Assembly (NCBI GenBank): GCA_031406795.1
Contig: JANOHV010000076.1
Coordinates: 1 to 54,644, forward strand
Direction of reading: 5' to 3'
DNA: 54,644 bases
DNA from: DATDCY01 sp031406795 [NCBI: Candidatus Rokuibacteriota bacterium]
Lineage (GTDB): Bacteria > JAUVQV01
The notes beneath the pieces are model-generated. The model had not been told where the DNA came from. It saw only the letters and a program-made list of their open reading frames with translations, and did no database searches. Position 1 is the first letter of the stretch. Every line of letters starts with the position of its first letter. Below, one piece after another: positions 16,751 to 25,080 of the stretch. The position numbers and the translations under genes were made by a program.

Positions 16751-17617
16751 CTAGAACTTGAAGTCGAACGTCCTGGCGTTGATGCCCGCCTTTTCGAAAA
16801 TCTCGAACGTGTGGGCGAAATCCGCGCTCGTCGTCGCGATGAAGGCCTTGATCCCGAAGAGCTTCTTCACTTCCATGGCCTGGGCGCCGTTGTCGGACTC
16901 GATCTTGAGCAGCAGGCGCCTGATCTCCTCGCCGTGCTTGTCCGCGGCGGCGTTCGACATGATCAGCGTGTTGTTCGGGTTCTCGCCCTTGTCCTCGCCC
17001 ACGAGGGCGAGGCCCGGGAACTTGGCCGGGTCCCAGACCATGTTCTTCACGACGGCGTAATCGGCCGCGCCGCTCTGCACCGCGTTGATCGCGATCAGAT
17101 GGCTCGCCGCCGGGACCGGGGTGAAGACGTTCTCCGGCTTCTCGCCGGCGGGCAGCAAGCCGCGCACGAACGCCTCGCCCGAGGAGGCCAGCAGCGTGTA
17201 GGCGACCTTCTTGCCGCGGAAATCGCCGATCCCCGCGAACTGCTTGGTCCCCTCTTTCGCGATGATGAACGCCTTGTAGGTCGTCGCGCCGTTGGCGAGC
17301 ACCGGCCGCGCGATCGGCCTGGCGACTTCCTTCTTGATGAAGATCCCGGCGACGAACGAGCCCGAGAACATCCCCTCGACCTCGCCGCCCTGGAAGAGTT
17401 TGGCGGCTTCAGGGTAGTCCTTGGCCACGCGCAGCTGAATGTCGGCGATCCCGGGACTGCCGGCGCTGAGGTAGGCGGCGAGCGCGGCGTACTTCGGGCC
17501 TTCCTTCTTCGGGTCCTCGGAGGACATGATCACGAAATGCAGGGTGTCGGCGGCCAGCGTGGTCGACGCCAGGCCCAAGGTGAGAGCGAGGCAGAGCAGT
17601 GAGACAACCCTCTTCAT
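16751..17617 (-). CDS. PhnD/SsuA-type periplasmic binding protein without transporter partners
   Basis: 288 residues with a clear Sec signal peptide ([23 protein letters not shown], cleaved after ALA-type residues ~20-23). The family motifs [24 protein letters not shown] and the overall length match phosphonate-binding PhnD-like proteins. No permease or ATPase gene is adjacent; the next gene is a chemoreceptor. Related orphan proteins bind phosphonate, phosphite or other small anions; the ligand here is not deducible. An extended -10 element lies ~58 bp upstream. Confidence 0.85.
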   Translation of the reverse strand: MKRVVSLLCLALTLGLASTTLAADTLHFVIMSSEDPKKEGPKYAALAAYLSAGSPGIADIQLRVAKDYPEAAKLFQGGEVEGMFSGSFVAGIFIKKEVARPIARPVLANGATTYKAFIIAKEGTKQFAGIGDFRGKKVAYTLLASSGEAFVRGLLPAGEKPENVFTPVPAASHLIAINAVQSGAADYAVVKNMVWDPAKFPGLALVGEDKGENPNNTLIMSNAAADKHGEEIRRLLLKIESDNGAQAMEVKKLFGIKAFIATTSADFAHTFEIFEKAGINARTFDFKF

Positions 17618-17674
17618 GCGAGCACCTTTCTTTCCCGCCGCCCCTGCGGCGAATGTCGCACCGCACCTGTGATG

Positions 17675-17683
17675 ATTCTAACA
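17675..17683 (-). promoter_or_regulatory. Extended -10 promoter element before the PhnD-like gene
   Basis: Minus strand TGTTAGAAT (TGn plus TAGAAT), ~58 bp before the ATG. No good -35 is visible, as allowed for extended -10 promoters. Confidence 0.4.
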
Positions 17684-17757
17684 TACTTTTTCCGCGGCCT
17701 GAGCGCAGCGCCTGCGAGGACCGGTCTGCCGCGCCCGCGATTCCCGCGGACAACCCG

Positions 17758-18858
17758 CTAGGGAATCTGCGGGTACCCGACCGGGATCTCGGGCCCGGTG
17801 AGCCCCTCCACGAGGAACGTCCGCAGCGCCTCCTTCTCCTCAGCGGTCAGACCGAGCGGCCTGAGTTCGGTGTTCCCCTCGCCGCCGCCGCGGTCGACGA
17901 AGGCGATGACCTCCTCGAGCGTCGAGAAGATCCCGTTGTGCATGTAGGGCGCCGTGCGTCCGATTTCGCGCAGCGTCGGCGTGCGAAAGGCCTTCCAGTC
18001 CTTCCGCTCCTTGGTGACGAGAAATCTCCCGGGATCTTCGGCGAGGGTGCGGAAGTCCTCATAGCCGGAGACCTTGGCCACGAAACGCCGCGTCGCTGCC
18101 ACACGAGGGTCCCGCTCGAATTCCTGGCTCTCGGGGACATTCAGCGCGTGAAACCCGTCGTCGGCGAGGTTTCCCCCGGCGTGGCAGGTGCTGCACCGGG
18201 CCTTCCCGGTGAAGACCGCCAGGCCGGCGCGCGCGGCGCTCGAAAGCGCACTCTCGTCGCCGCCGAGATAGCGGTCCAGCGGCGCAGCGCGGCTGACGAT
18301 GGTGCGCTCGAATGCCGCGATCGCCATCGCGATCCGCTCACGCGTGATGTCCGGCGAACCAAACACGCTGGTGAACGCTGCGACGTATTCGGGAACCGAG
18401 CGCAGCTCCTCCTCGACGAAATCGAGGTTCTGGTTCATTTCAAAAGCCGACATCAGCGGGAACAGCGCCTGCTCCTCGAGGCTGGCCGCGCGCCCGTCGT
18501 GAAAGAGCCGCTTCTGATAAGCGACATTGACCAGCGTCTGAGAGTTCCGCCAGTTGCGGGTGGTCGGGTAGTTCAACGCGATCGCCTGGCCGTCGGCGAA
18601 TCCCTGTTCGGGAATGTGGCAGCTCGCGCAGCTCATCGTGCCGTCACCCGAGAGGCGCCGGTCGAAGAAGAGCGTCCGGCCGAGGTCGATCTTCTCGGGC
18701 GACTGCGGGTTGGACGCCGGGATCGGCACCTCCGGCAGCGGCTCGAGCCCGCCCGCGCCGGCAAATCCGGCGAGAAGCCCGAGCACGACACTCGACACTG
18801 CCAGGAGCCTGAGCCCGTGCAGTAGCTGGGCCGTTTTCGGCGCGATGCTACTTCGCAC
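17758..18858 (-). CDS. Diheme cytochrome c peroxidase family protein
   Basis: 366 residues from GTG 18858. A signal peptide (LLAVSSVVLGLLAGFAGA, ~18-36) directs it to the periplasm. Two c-heme motifs, CASCH (77-81) and CSTCH (222-226), are spaced as in bacterial diheme peroxidases (CcpA/MauG superfamily); the family segment TPTLREIGRTAPYMHNG follows, whose Met is the typical distal ligand region. It reduces H2O2 with electrons from cytochrome c, or acts as a MauG-like oxidase. Its start overlaps the Sec-DsbA gene by 11 bp, so translation is coupled. The start is GTG with GAGGAA upstream. The downstream 140 bp holds the next gene's promoter. Confidence 0.9.
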   Translation of the reverse strand: MRSSIAPKTAQLLHGLRLLAVSSVVLGLLAGFAGAGGLEPLPEVPIPASNPQSPEKIDLGRTLFFDRRLSGDGTMSCASCHIPEQGFADGQAIALNYPTTRNWRNSQTLVNVAYQKRLFHDGRAASLEEQALFPLMSAFEMNQNLDFVEEELRSVPEYVAAFTSVFGSPDITRERIAMAIAAFERTIVSRAAPLDRYLGGDESALSSAARAGLAVFTGKARCSTCHAGGNLADDGFHALNVPESQEFERDPRVAATRRFVAKVSGYEDFRTLAEDPGRFLVTKERKDWKAFRTPTLREIGRTAPYMHNGIFSTLEEVIAFVDRGGGEGNTELRPLGLTAEEKEALRTFLVEGLTGPEIPVGYPQIP

Positions 18859-19450
18859 GGGCCAGTTCCTCCTCGATCACGACCTTGAGGTAGTCGAACT
18901 CGCGGTTGCCGACCACCTTGCGGCCGTTGATGAAGTACGTCGGGGTCTCGTACAGGTTAATCGACACCGCGAGCGCCTTGTCGCGTTCGAGCAGATCGTT
19001 GTGCTTCATGGCGTCGAGATCGGCCGCGAACCGCTTGATGTCCAGTCCGAGCTTCGCGGCCATCTGCACCAGGCCGGCCCGGTCGAGCTTCGCGCCGCGC
19101 TCCAGCAGCAGTTCGTGCATCTCCCAGTACCGGCCCTGATCGCCGGCGGCGAGGCTGGCTTCCGCGGCCAGGTGCGAGTAATCGCGGTATTTGTACGGCA
19201 TGTTCTTGATCACGAGGCGGATCCTCCCCTGGTAGGCCTCCAGCAGCTTCCTGACGGTCGGACCGGCCGCCTGGCAGTGCGGTCACTGGAAGTCGAGAAA
19301 CTCGAAGACCGTGACCGGGGCGTCGGCCGGCCCGGTGCTCGGCGAGTTCTCGAGCGGGATCTGGTAGCGCTTCTCCTCGCTCCCCTGCGCGAGCACCGCG
19401 CCGGGCAACGCGAGTGCAGCCACGAGTATTGTCCACGTGAACCATTTCAT
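18848..19450 (-). CDS. DsbA-like thioredoxin-fold protein with selenocysteine in the active site (UPHC)
   Basis: 200 residues read through a TGA at 19283-19285. The signal peptide MKWFTWTILVAALALPGAVLA begins at ATG 19450 (AAGGGAGA upstream; an ATG at 19495 is less likely). The DsbA segment VTVFEFLDFQ is followed by TGA then PHCQAAGPTV: the TGA replaces the first Cys of the usual FxDFxCPHC motif, giving U56-P-H-C59. The rest of the DsbA fold is intact (KNMPYKYRDYSHLAAEA, AVSINLYETPTYFINGR with the cis-Pro in ETPTYF). A SECIS-like hairpin follows the UGA. It overlaps the diheme peroxidase gene by 11 bp. Inference: a periplasmic thiol oxidoreductase helping heme attachment or peroxide handling. 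Confidence 0.85.
19253..19285 (-). promoter_or_regulatory. Bacterial SECIS-like element after the UGA of the DsbA-like gene
   Basis: UGA is at 19285-19283. Eleven bases later GGCGG pairs with CCGUC (one G-U) around loop CCGGUCCGA. GGUC begins 18 nt after the UGA, the same loop motif and spacing I recall for the E. coli fdhF SECIS, which SelB recognises. Confidence 0.7.
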
Positions 19451-19512
19451 GGGGCTTCTCCCTTGATCGGGTTGGTTCCAACATGCCTCCGCCAATGTAC
19501 CACGAACGAAAA

Positions 19513-19542
19513 CGGCGGGACGCCTGATACGGCGCCCCGCCG
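19513..19542. terminator. Strong hairpin terminator between nrfD and the Sec-DsbA gene
   Basis: CGGCGGG-a-CGCC, loop TGATAC, GGCG-c-CCCGCCG: eleven base pairs with one mismatch. On the minus strand TTTT follows, on the plus strand ACTCTTTT, so it can work both ways. It should separate the fdh transcript from the Sec-DsbA/peroxidase genes. Confidence 0.7.
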
Positions 19543-19568
19543 ACTCTTTTCCGGCAGTAATATCAGCT

Positions 19569-19709
19569 GCCCGAGTCAGTCAGGAGCGTCCTGGTGCGCT
19601 CCAGCAAGGCAGCGTCGAGCGTGCGCGGAGGCGGGCTCGTGCCCGCCGCACAAGCAACGCGAGACACAACGCGGCTGGTGTGCATCAGGGCCTCCTGAAT
19701 GACCCGGGC
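19569..19709 (-). repeat. 141-nt long-hairpin element, copy 1 (just after nrfD stop)
   Basis: On the minus strand it begins GCCCGGGTCATTCAGGAG and ends CTCCTGACTGACTCGGGC, an 18-bp inverted repeat with two mismatches. The arms continue inward with pairing (CCTGATGCACACCAGC opposite a sequence whose complement reads CCTGGTGCGCTCCAGC). The centre has GGCGGGC, a 4-base loop and GCCCGCC. It starts 9-10 bp after the nrfD stop. It matches 50182-50323 in ends and core but not in the arms. Confidence 0.8.
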
Positions 19710-19718
19710 AAATCTGCC

Positions 19719-20858
19719 TTAGTGCGCCTCGTCGTGGGACATGATGGGCAGGTACAGCACCGCCGCGCGGTAGGCAAACACGGCGAGCGAGACGAGCCCG
19801 ACGCTCAGCGCGATCTCGCTCAGCGCCGGGAAGTACCCGCCGGTGGCGCCGGTGGCCTGCGTCAGAAACGCCACGTTGAACCGGTTCAGGATCACGCCCG
19901 AGATCACGAGCACCTGCGACCAGAGGATCCCGTCCACGGACTTGCGCACCCCGGGGCTGAAGAGCAGGAGCATCGGGACGATGCCGAGGCCGACGACCTC
20001 GATCAGGAAGAGCGCGCTCGCCTTCCCCGACGAGGCGATCAAACCGAGGTTGCCGCGCGCCGCCAGGTCGATGAACCGCGCCCCGAGGTAGACCGCGAGC
20101 GCGATTGCGGTGCCGCGGGCCAGACCGTCGAGCAGCGGCAGCGGCTGCTCCATCTTGAAAGTCCGGTGGCTGACGATTGTCTCGAACGAGACCATCGCCA
20201 GGCCGACCGCGAACGCGCTGAGGTAGAACCAGTAGTTCATCAGCGGCGACCACCAGAGGTGCGAGAGCTTGTGCGGCATCAGCAGGAAGAGCCCGCCGAG
20301 CGAGTTCTGGTGCCCGAAGGAGAGGATGATGCCCGCGATGACCAGCGGCCAGAGCACCACCGGGTGGCGCATGAATTTCGCCGCCCCCGGCATTCCCAGC
20401 CCCTCGAAGAGGTTCGGGGAGAACTCCAGGAAGAGCACCGTCAGGTAGAGCATCACGCAGATCGCGACCTCGAAGAGCATCGAGTGCGGCTGCCACATGA
20501 TCATCGCGTGCCAGATCGTCCAGGGCTTGCCGATGTCGAGGAAGACCCCGGCGGTTACCAGGGCATAGCCGAGGAACGCCGTCAGAATCGCCGGACGGAC
20601 CACCGGCTTGTACTTTTTCCAGCCAAGGACGTAGGCCGCGAGCGTCGTCGTGAACCCCCCGGCGGCCAGCGCGACCCCGATCATGACGTCGAACGTGATC
20701 CACAGCCCCCAGGGGTACTCGTCGGAGAGGTTCGTGGTCGCACTCAGGCCGAACACGAGCCGGTAGATGGCCACCCCGATCCCGAGGATCGCGAGGAGCA
20801 GCGCGAGCGTACCGCCCCCGGACAACAGCTTCGCATCCCGCTTCCGTTCTCCGGCCAT
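19719..20858 (-). CDS. NrfD/PsrC-type membrane quinone oxidoreductase subunit
   Basis: 379 residues with about nine to ten hydrophobic helices. NrfD/HybB hallmarks are GLWITFDVMIGVALAAGGF near the N-terminus, FLDIGKPWTIWHAM in the middle and NRFNVAF near the C-terminus. Such subunits exchange electrons between a periplasmic FeS protein and the membrane quinone pool. It starts one base after the FeS-subunit stop, third gene of fdhA-fdhB-nrfD, and replaces the cytochrome b subunit of E. coli FDH-N. The product should anchor the complex in the inner membrane. The long-hairpin element lies right behind the stop. Confidence 0.9.
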   Translation of the reverse strand: MAGERKRDAKLLSGGGTLALLLAILGIGVAIYRLVFGLSATTNLSDEYPWGLWITFDVMIGVALAAGGFTTTLAAYVLGWKKYKPVVRPAILTAFLGYALVTAGVFLDIGKPWTIWHAMIMWQPHSMLFEVAICVMLYLTVLFLEFSPNLFEGLGMPGAAKFMRHPVVLWPLVIAGIILSFGHQNSLGGLFLLMPHKLSHLWWSPLMNYWFYLSAFAVGLAMVSFETIVSHRTFKMEQPLPLLDGLARGTAIALAVYLGARFIDLAARGNLGLIASSGKASALFLIEVVGLGIVPMLLLFSPGVRKSVDGILWSQVLVISGVILNRFNVAFLTQATGATGGYFPALSEIALSVGLVSLAVFAYRAAVLYLPIMSHDEAH

Positions 20859-20859
20859 G

Positions 20860-21624
20860 CTACTCCCCTCCCTTCGGCCCGCGGTTGCGGACCCACGCCA
20901 GACCGCCGAGCACCGCCACGAAGCCCACGATCTCCATCGGGATCTTCGAGAGCGATGCCCACGTGTTGGGCGGCAGCGCCTGCATCGGCACCTTCGTGTT
21001 GAACCCCAGTTCGGCGAACGGCCGGTCGGCGATGTAGATCCACGCCGTGCCTCCGGCTTCGTTCTCGCCGTAGATGTGCTGCACGTACTTGCCGCCGGTC
21101 AGCCGCTTCTTCGCGACGGCCAGCAGCTCCTCGGCCTCCCCGAAGAGCAGCGCGCCGGTCGGGCAGGTCTTGACGCAGGCCGGCGGCAGGCCGTCCGCCT
21201 GCCGCTCGGCGCAGAAGGTGCACTTCCTGACCCACGGCTGCTGCGCCTTGCTCCACTCGTACTTCGGGATCTCGAAGGGGCAGGCCACCATGCAATAGCG
21301 GCAGCCGATGCACTTGTCGAAATCGTACGACACCGCGCCGCTCTCGGTCTTGACCAGGGCCCCGACCGGACAGGCCGAGGCGCACGCCGGGTCCTTGCAG
21401 TGCAGGCACTGCTCCTTGACGAAGTTCCAGACCGGCATGCCGCCCGCCTCGCCCTCCTGGAAGCGGATCTTGGTGTAGCAGGTCTCGCTCATCGACGGCG
21501 GGTTCTCCAACGACCCCGAAATGACGGTCCTGACGACCGACATCTCGTTCCAGGACTTGCACGCCACCTGGCAGCCGCGGCAGCCGATGCAGCGCGTCAG
21601 ATCGACCAGTACGCTCTTTGGCAT
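20860..21624 (-). CDS. Four-cluster FeS subunit of formate dehydrogenase (FdnH/HybA-like)
   Basis: 254 residues. Four ferredoxin-type cysteine groups are visible: CIGCRGCQVAC (12-22), CLHCKDPACASACP, CIGCRYCMVACP and CTFC...CVKTCP. A single hydrophobic helix at ~228-246 (MEIVGFVAVLGGLAW) anchors the C-terminus, as in HybA and FdnH. It passes electrons from the molybdopterin subunit to NrfD. It begins 13 bp after fdhA and ends one base before nrfD. It lacks its own Tat signal, consistent with co-export with FdhA. Confidence 0.92.
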   Translation of the reverse strand: MPKSVLVDLTRCIGCRGCQVACKSWNEMSVVRTVISGSLENPPSMSETCYTKIRFQEGEAGGMPVWNFVKEQCLHCKDPACASACPVGALVKTESGAVSYDFDKCIGCRYCMVACPFEIPKYEWSKAQQPWVRKCTFCAERQADGLPPACVKTCPTGALLFGEAEELLAVAKKRLTGGKYVQHIYGENEAGGTAWIYIADRPFAELGFNTKVPMQALPPNTWASLSKIPMEIVGFVAVLGGLAWVRNRGPKGGE

Positions 21625-21637
21625 CTCGCTGCCCCCC

Positions 21638-24600
21638 CTAAACCTTCTCGACGTTGCACATGAAGGCCTTCGTCTCGGGAATCATCGTGTTGGCGTCGCC
21701 GATGGTCGGCGTCAGCAGGTTGGTGGTGTCGCCGCCGCTGCCGTCCGCCGGCATGTGCCAGCCGAAGCACCACGGCATGCCGACCTGGTGCACGGTCGCG
21801 CCCATCGCCTTGAACGGCCTGAACCGCCCGGTCACGACGGCCCTGCACATCACCTCGCCGCGGGCCGAGGAGACCTTGAGCTTGTCGCCGCTCTTGATCC
21901 CCTTCTCGGCCGCCAGTTCGCGGCTGAGCTCGAGGAAGTTGGACGGCACGGCCTCGAGCAGCCAGGGCGTGTTGCGCGTCATCACCCCGGTCTGCCAGTG
22001 CTCGGTCACGCGGTAGGTCGTGGCGACGAACGGGAAGCGCGTGCTGCAGGACTCGAAGACGTCCTCGGCGTTGCTCTTGGACGCGTCGGTGAAGAAGAGC
22101 TTCGCGGTCGGGTTGATCCGGTGGGACTTCGACATCGGGTTTTCCTGGAACGGGCACTCGAGCGGCTCGTAGTGCTCGGGGAACGGCCCGTCGGCGAGCG
22201 AGTCGTTGCCGAAGATGTTCGCGACGCCGTTCTTCTTCATGATGAACGGCAGGCGCCCGTCAGGGTTGACCTTCCCGTCGGGTGTCTTCAGCGGCGGGTA
22301 GCCGCCGTCGACGACGTCGCCGGCCCACTTGAACAGCGGCGCCCCGGTGGTCGGGTTCTTCTTCTGCTCCTTGGTGGCCGGGTCCACGTCCGGCACCCAC
22401 TTGAGCAGCGCCCGCTTGGCGTCCCAGGGCTTGCCGTACTCGTCGACCGAGGCGCGGTTATAGACGATGCGGCGGTTCACCGGCCAGCTCCACGACCAGT
22501 TCGGGTACAGCCCGAGACCGGTCGGATCCTCCTTGCCGCGGCGGGCCATCCGGTTGCCGGTCTTCGGGTCGAGCGCCACGCCGTCCTTCAGCGCCGGGCC
22601 GCCGTAGGAGCCGCAGTAGATCCACGCGCCGCAGGAGGTCGTGCCGTCGGCCTGCAGCGTCGGGAACGAGGCGACCAGCTGCCCCTTCTTCCAGGTGCTG
22701 GTCACGGCCTTGGTCTTCGGGTCGAGGATCTCCTTGTCGGCGAGCCAGTAGCCGTTGATCTCGCGCGCCACGACGTGCATGTCCACCTTCGCGCCGTAGT
22801 TCCAGGTGGTCTTGAGGACCGGGTCCGGGAAGGCCCCGCCCTCCTTCGCGTACAGCTCGCGGACCTTCAACGCCAGTTCGTTGATGATCTCGCCGTCGGG
22901 GCGCGCCTCCCCGGGGGCCTCGACCGCCTTGTAGCGCCACTGGGCCCAGCGCCCCGAGTTCGAGATGCTCCCCTCCTTCTCGACCGACGAGGCGCAGGGG
23001 AGCAGGAAAACCTCGGTCTTCACGTCGGCCGGGATCACGCCCGGGCCGCGCCAGAACGAGCCGGTCTCGTTGTCGAAGAGGTTGACGTTGACCATCCAGT
23101 CCAGCTTCGCGAGCGCCTTGCGGACCTTGCCGGCGTTCGCCCCGGAGCAGGCCGGGTTCTGCCCCCAGGCGAAGAAGCCCTGGTATGTGCCCTTGAGCAT
23201 CTCGTTGAACAGCACGAGCCAGGAGGCGTTCTGCCCGTCGTTGAGCTTCGGCAGCCACTGGTAGCCGAACTCGTTGTCCGGCGTCGCGTTGTCGCCGAAG
23301 ATCGCCTTGAGGTAGCTGACGAAGTATTTGTTCGAGTTCGAGGGCCAGTTCGCGCTCTGCGGCTCTTTGATCTCGGCCGCGTACCCCTTCACGTAGGCCT
23401 CGAGCGTGTCCTTCGCGGCGACGGGAACCGGCAGGTAGCTCGGCAGGATGTGGAAGAGCAGCCCGTAGTCGGTCGAGCCCTGCACGTTGCTCTCGCCGCG
23501 CAGCGCGTTGATGCCGCCGCCGGCCATGCCCATGTTGCCCAGCAGCTGCTGGATGATCGACATCGCGAGTATGTTCTGGGTCCCGACCGTGTGCTGCGTC
23601 CAGCCCATCGCGTACATCGAGGTGCCGACCTTGTCCGGCGCGTGCGTCGAGGAGTAGGTCTCGTAGACCTTCAGCAGGTCCGCCTTCGGCGTGCCGGTGA
23701 TCGAGGACACGGTGTCCAGGTCGTAGCGGCTGTAGTGCTTCTTCAGCAGCTGCATGACGCACATCGGGTGCTGGAACGTCGGGTCTTTCTTGATCACCCC
23801 GTCCGCCCCGACCTCGAACGCCCAGGCCGCCTTGTCGTACTTGCGCGCCGCCGCATCGTAGCCGGAGAAGATGCCGTCGAGCTCGCCGGGCATCTTGAAG
23901 TCCTTGTTCACGATGAACGACGCGTTCGTGTAGAGCCGGACGTAGTCCTTCTGGATCAGGTCCTTCTGCAGGATGTAGTTGATCATCCCGCCGAGGAAGG
24001 GGATGTCGGAGCCCGAGCGCAGCGACGCGTAGACGTCCGCCATCTTCGAGGTCTTCGTGTAGCGCGGGTCCACGTGGATCAGCTTCGCGCCCTTATCCTT
24101 GGCCTCCATTACCCACTTGAAGGAGATCGGATGGTTTTCCGCCGCGTTGCTCCCCATGATCAGGATGACGTCGGCGTTCTTCAGGTCGATCCAGTGGTTC
24201 GTCATGCACCCGCGACCGTACGACTCTGCCAGAGCCGCCACCGTTGCGGAGTGTCATATCCTGGCCTGGTGTTCGATGGCGACCAGGCCGAGCGAACGCA
24301 GCCACTTCTGGTAGAGGTGGCACTCCTCGTTGTCCAGCGCCGCGGAGCCGAGGCTCGCGAGCGCGTTGGTGCGGTTCACCGTCTGCCCCTTGTCGTTCTT
24401 CTCGACGAACGAGGCGTCGCGGGCCTTCTTGACGCGCTTGGCGATCTCGTCGAGCGCCCACGACCACTCGACGTCCTTCCACTCGGACGCGCCCGGGGCG
24501 CGGTACCTGGGCTTCATCAGGCGCGTCGGGTTGTTGACCAGGCCCATCACCGAGGCGCCCTTGGGGCAGAGGGACCCCTGGTTGATCGGGTGCTCCGGAT

Positions 24601-24808
24601 CGCCCTCGATCTGGATGACCTTGCCGTCCTTCTGGTAGACGAGCATGCCGCAGCCGACCGCGCAGTACGGGCAGATGCTGGTCGTCTTCGTCGCACCGTT
24701 GAGACGGTTCTCGCGTTCGAGAGCCTGCGCCTCTCCCGCGCCGCCGACCGCACCCGCCACCGCGGTGGCGCCGGTCAGTTTGAGGAAGTCTCTCCTCGAT
24801 ACACCCAT
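21638..24808 (-). CDS. fdhA: Selenocysteine formate dehydrogenase, catalytic subunit
   Basis: 1056 residues read through an in-frame TGA at 24254-24256 (U185). A Tat signal SRRDFLKLTG starts the protein. Cluster ligands are C46, C49, C53 and C81 (CPYCAVGC, LCPKG). The context EHQARI-U-HSATVAALAESYGRG matches formate dehydrogenases, which have U or C there followed by HSPTV. Molybdopterin-binding segments follow (MGSNAAENHP, GSDIPFLGGM) and the C-terminal domain has GDKLKVSSARGE. It oxidises formate to CO2 in the periplasm. GGGGAGG lies 6-7 bases before ATG 24808. First gene of fdhA-fdhB-nrfD; no fdhE or fdhD in view. Confidence 0.95.
24222..24256 (-). promoter_or_regulatory. Candidate SECIS hairpin after the fdhA UGA
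   Basis: UGA at 24256-24254. Seventeen bases later GGCUCU pairs with AGAGUC (one G-U) around a GGC loop. The loop is smaller and further from the UGA than in the DsbA-like gene, so this exact fold is less certain than the Sec assignment itself. Confidence 0.45.
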
Positions 24809-24849
24809 TGCTGCACCTCCCCTTCCCGCTTCCCGCGGGCACCGCGCAG

Positions 24850-24888
24850 AAAAAAAAGCCGCAGCGGGCGCGCGACTCCCGCTGCGGC
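24850..24888 (-). terminator. Intrinsic terminator in the fdhA leader
   Basis: Perfect 11-bp stem GCCGCAGCGGG/CCCGCTGCGGC with 9-base loop, followed on the minus strand by eight T. It lies only ~40 bp before the fdhA ATG and downstream of a good promoter at 24992-25020. It may end comEC transcripts or act as an attenuator of fdh. Confidence 0.8.
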
Positions 24889-24991
24889 TTCCTTTGCAAA
24901 CTGGGCAGGACCGGCGATCGCTCCCCGGACCCTATCGTCCCGCGCGGCCACGAGGGTCGGGCGGAATCGGAAGCTCGAATTTTCTGCACAT

Positions 24992-25020
24992 CTTGTAGAA
25001 GGGCGCCGCGGAACTGTCAA
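24992..25020 (-). promoter_or_regulatory. Probable sigma-70 promoter of the fdh operon
   Basis: TTGACA, 17-base spacer, TACAAG, predicted start near 24985. This gives a ~175-nt leader that contains the terminator hairpin. I see no riboswitch class I can name (molybdenum-cofactor type looked for and not recognised). Confidence 0.6.
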
Positions 25021-25080
25021 GCCAAACAATCTATTCCTGACAAGCACTTACCCGTATATACAGATAATGGTTATGAGGGT

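Noticed and set aside
17641-17757. Third copy of the long-hairpin element between the PhnD-like and peroxidase genes
   Set aside because: No GCCCGGGTCA-type ends and no long self-complementary arms.
19283-19285. TGA as a nonsense mutation making the DsbA-like gene a pseudogene
   Set aside because: It falls precisely on an active-site Cys, everything downstream is conserved, a SECIS-like hairpin follows, and another Sec gene is close by.
24858-24985. fdhA leader as a tRNA-Sec gene or molybdenum-cofactor riboswitch
   Set aside because: No tRNA cloverleaf with TCA anticodon and no riboswitch consensus that I can recognise; kept only as a possible attenuator.
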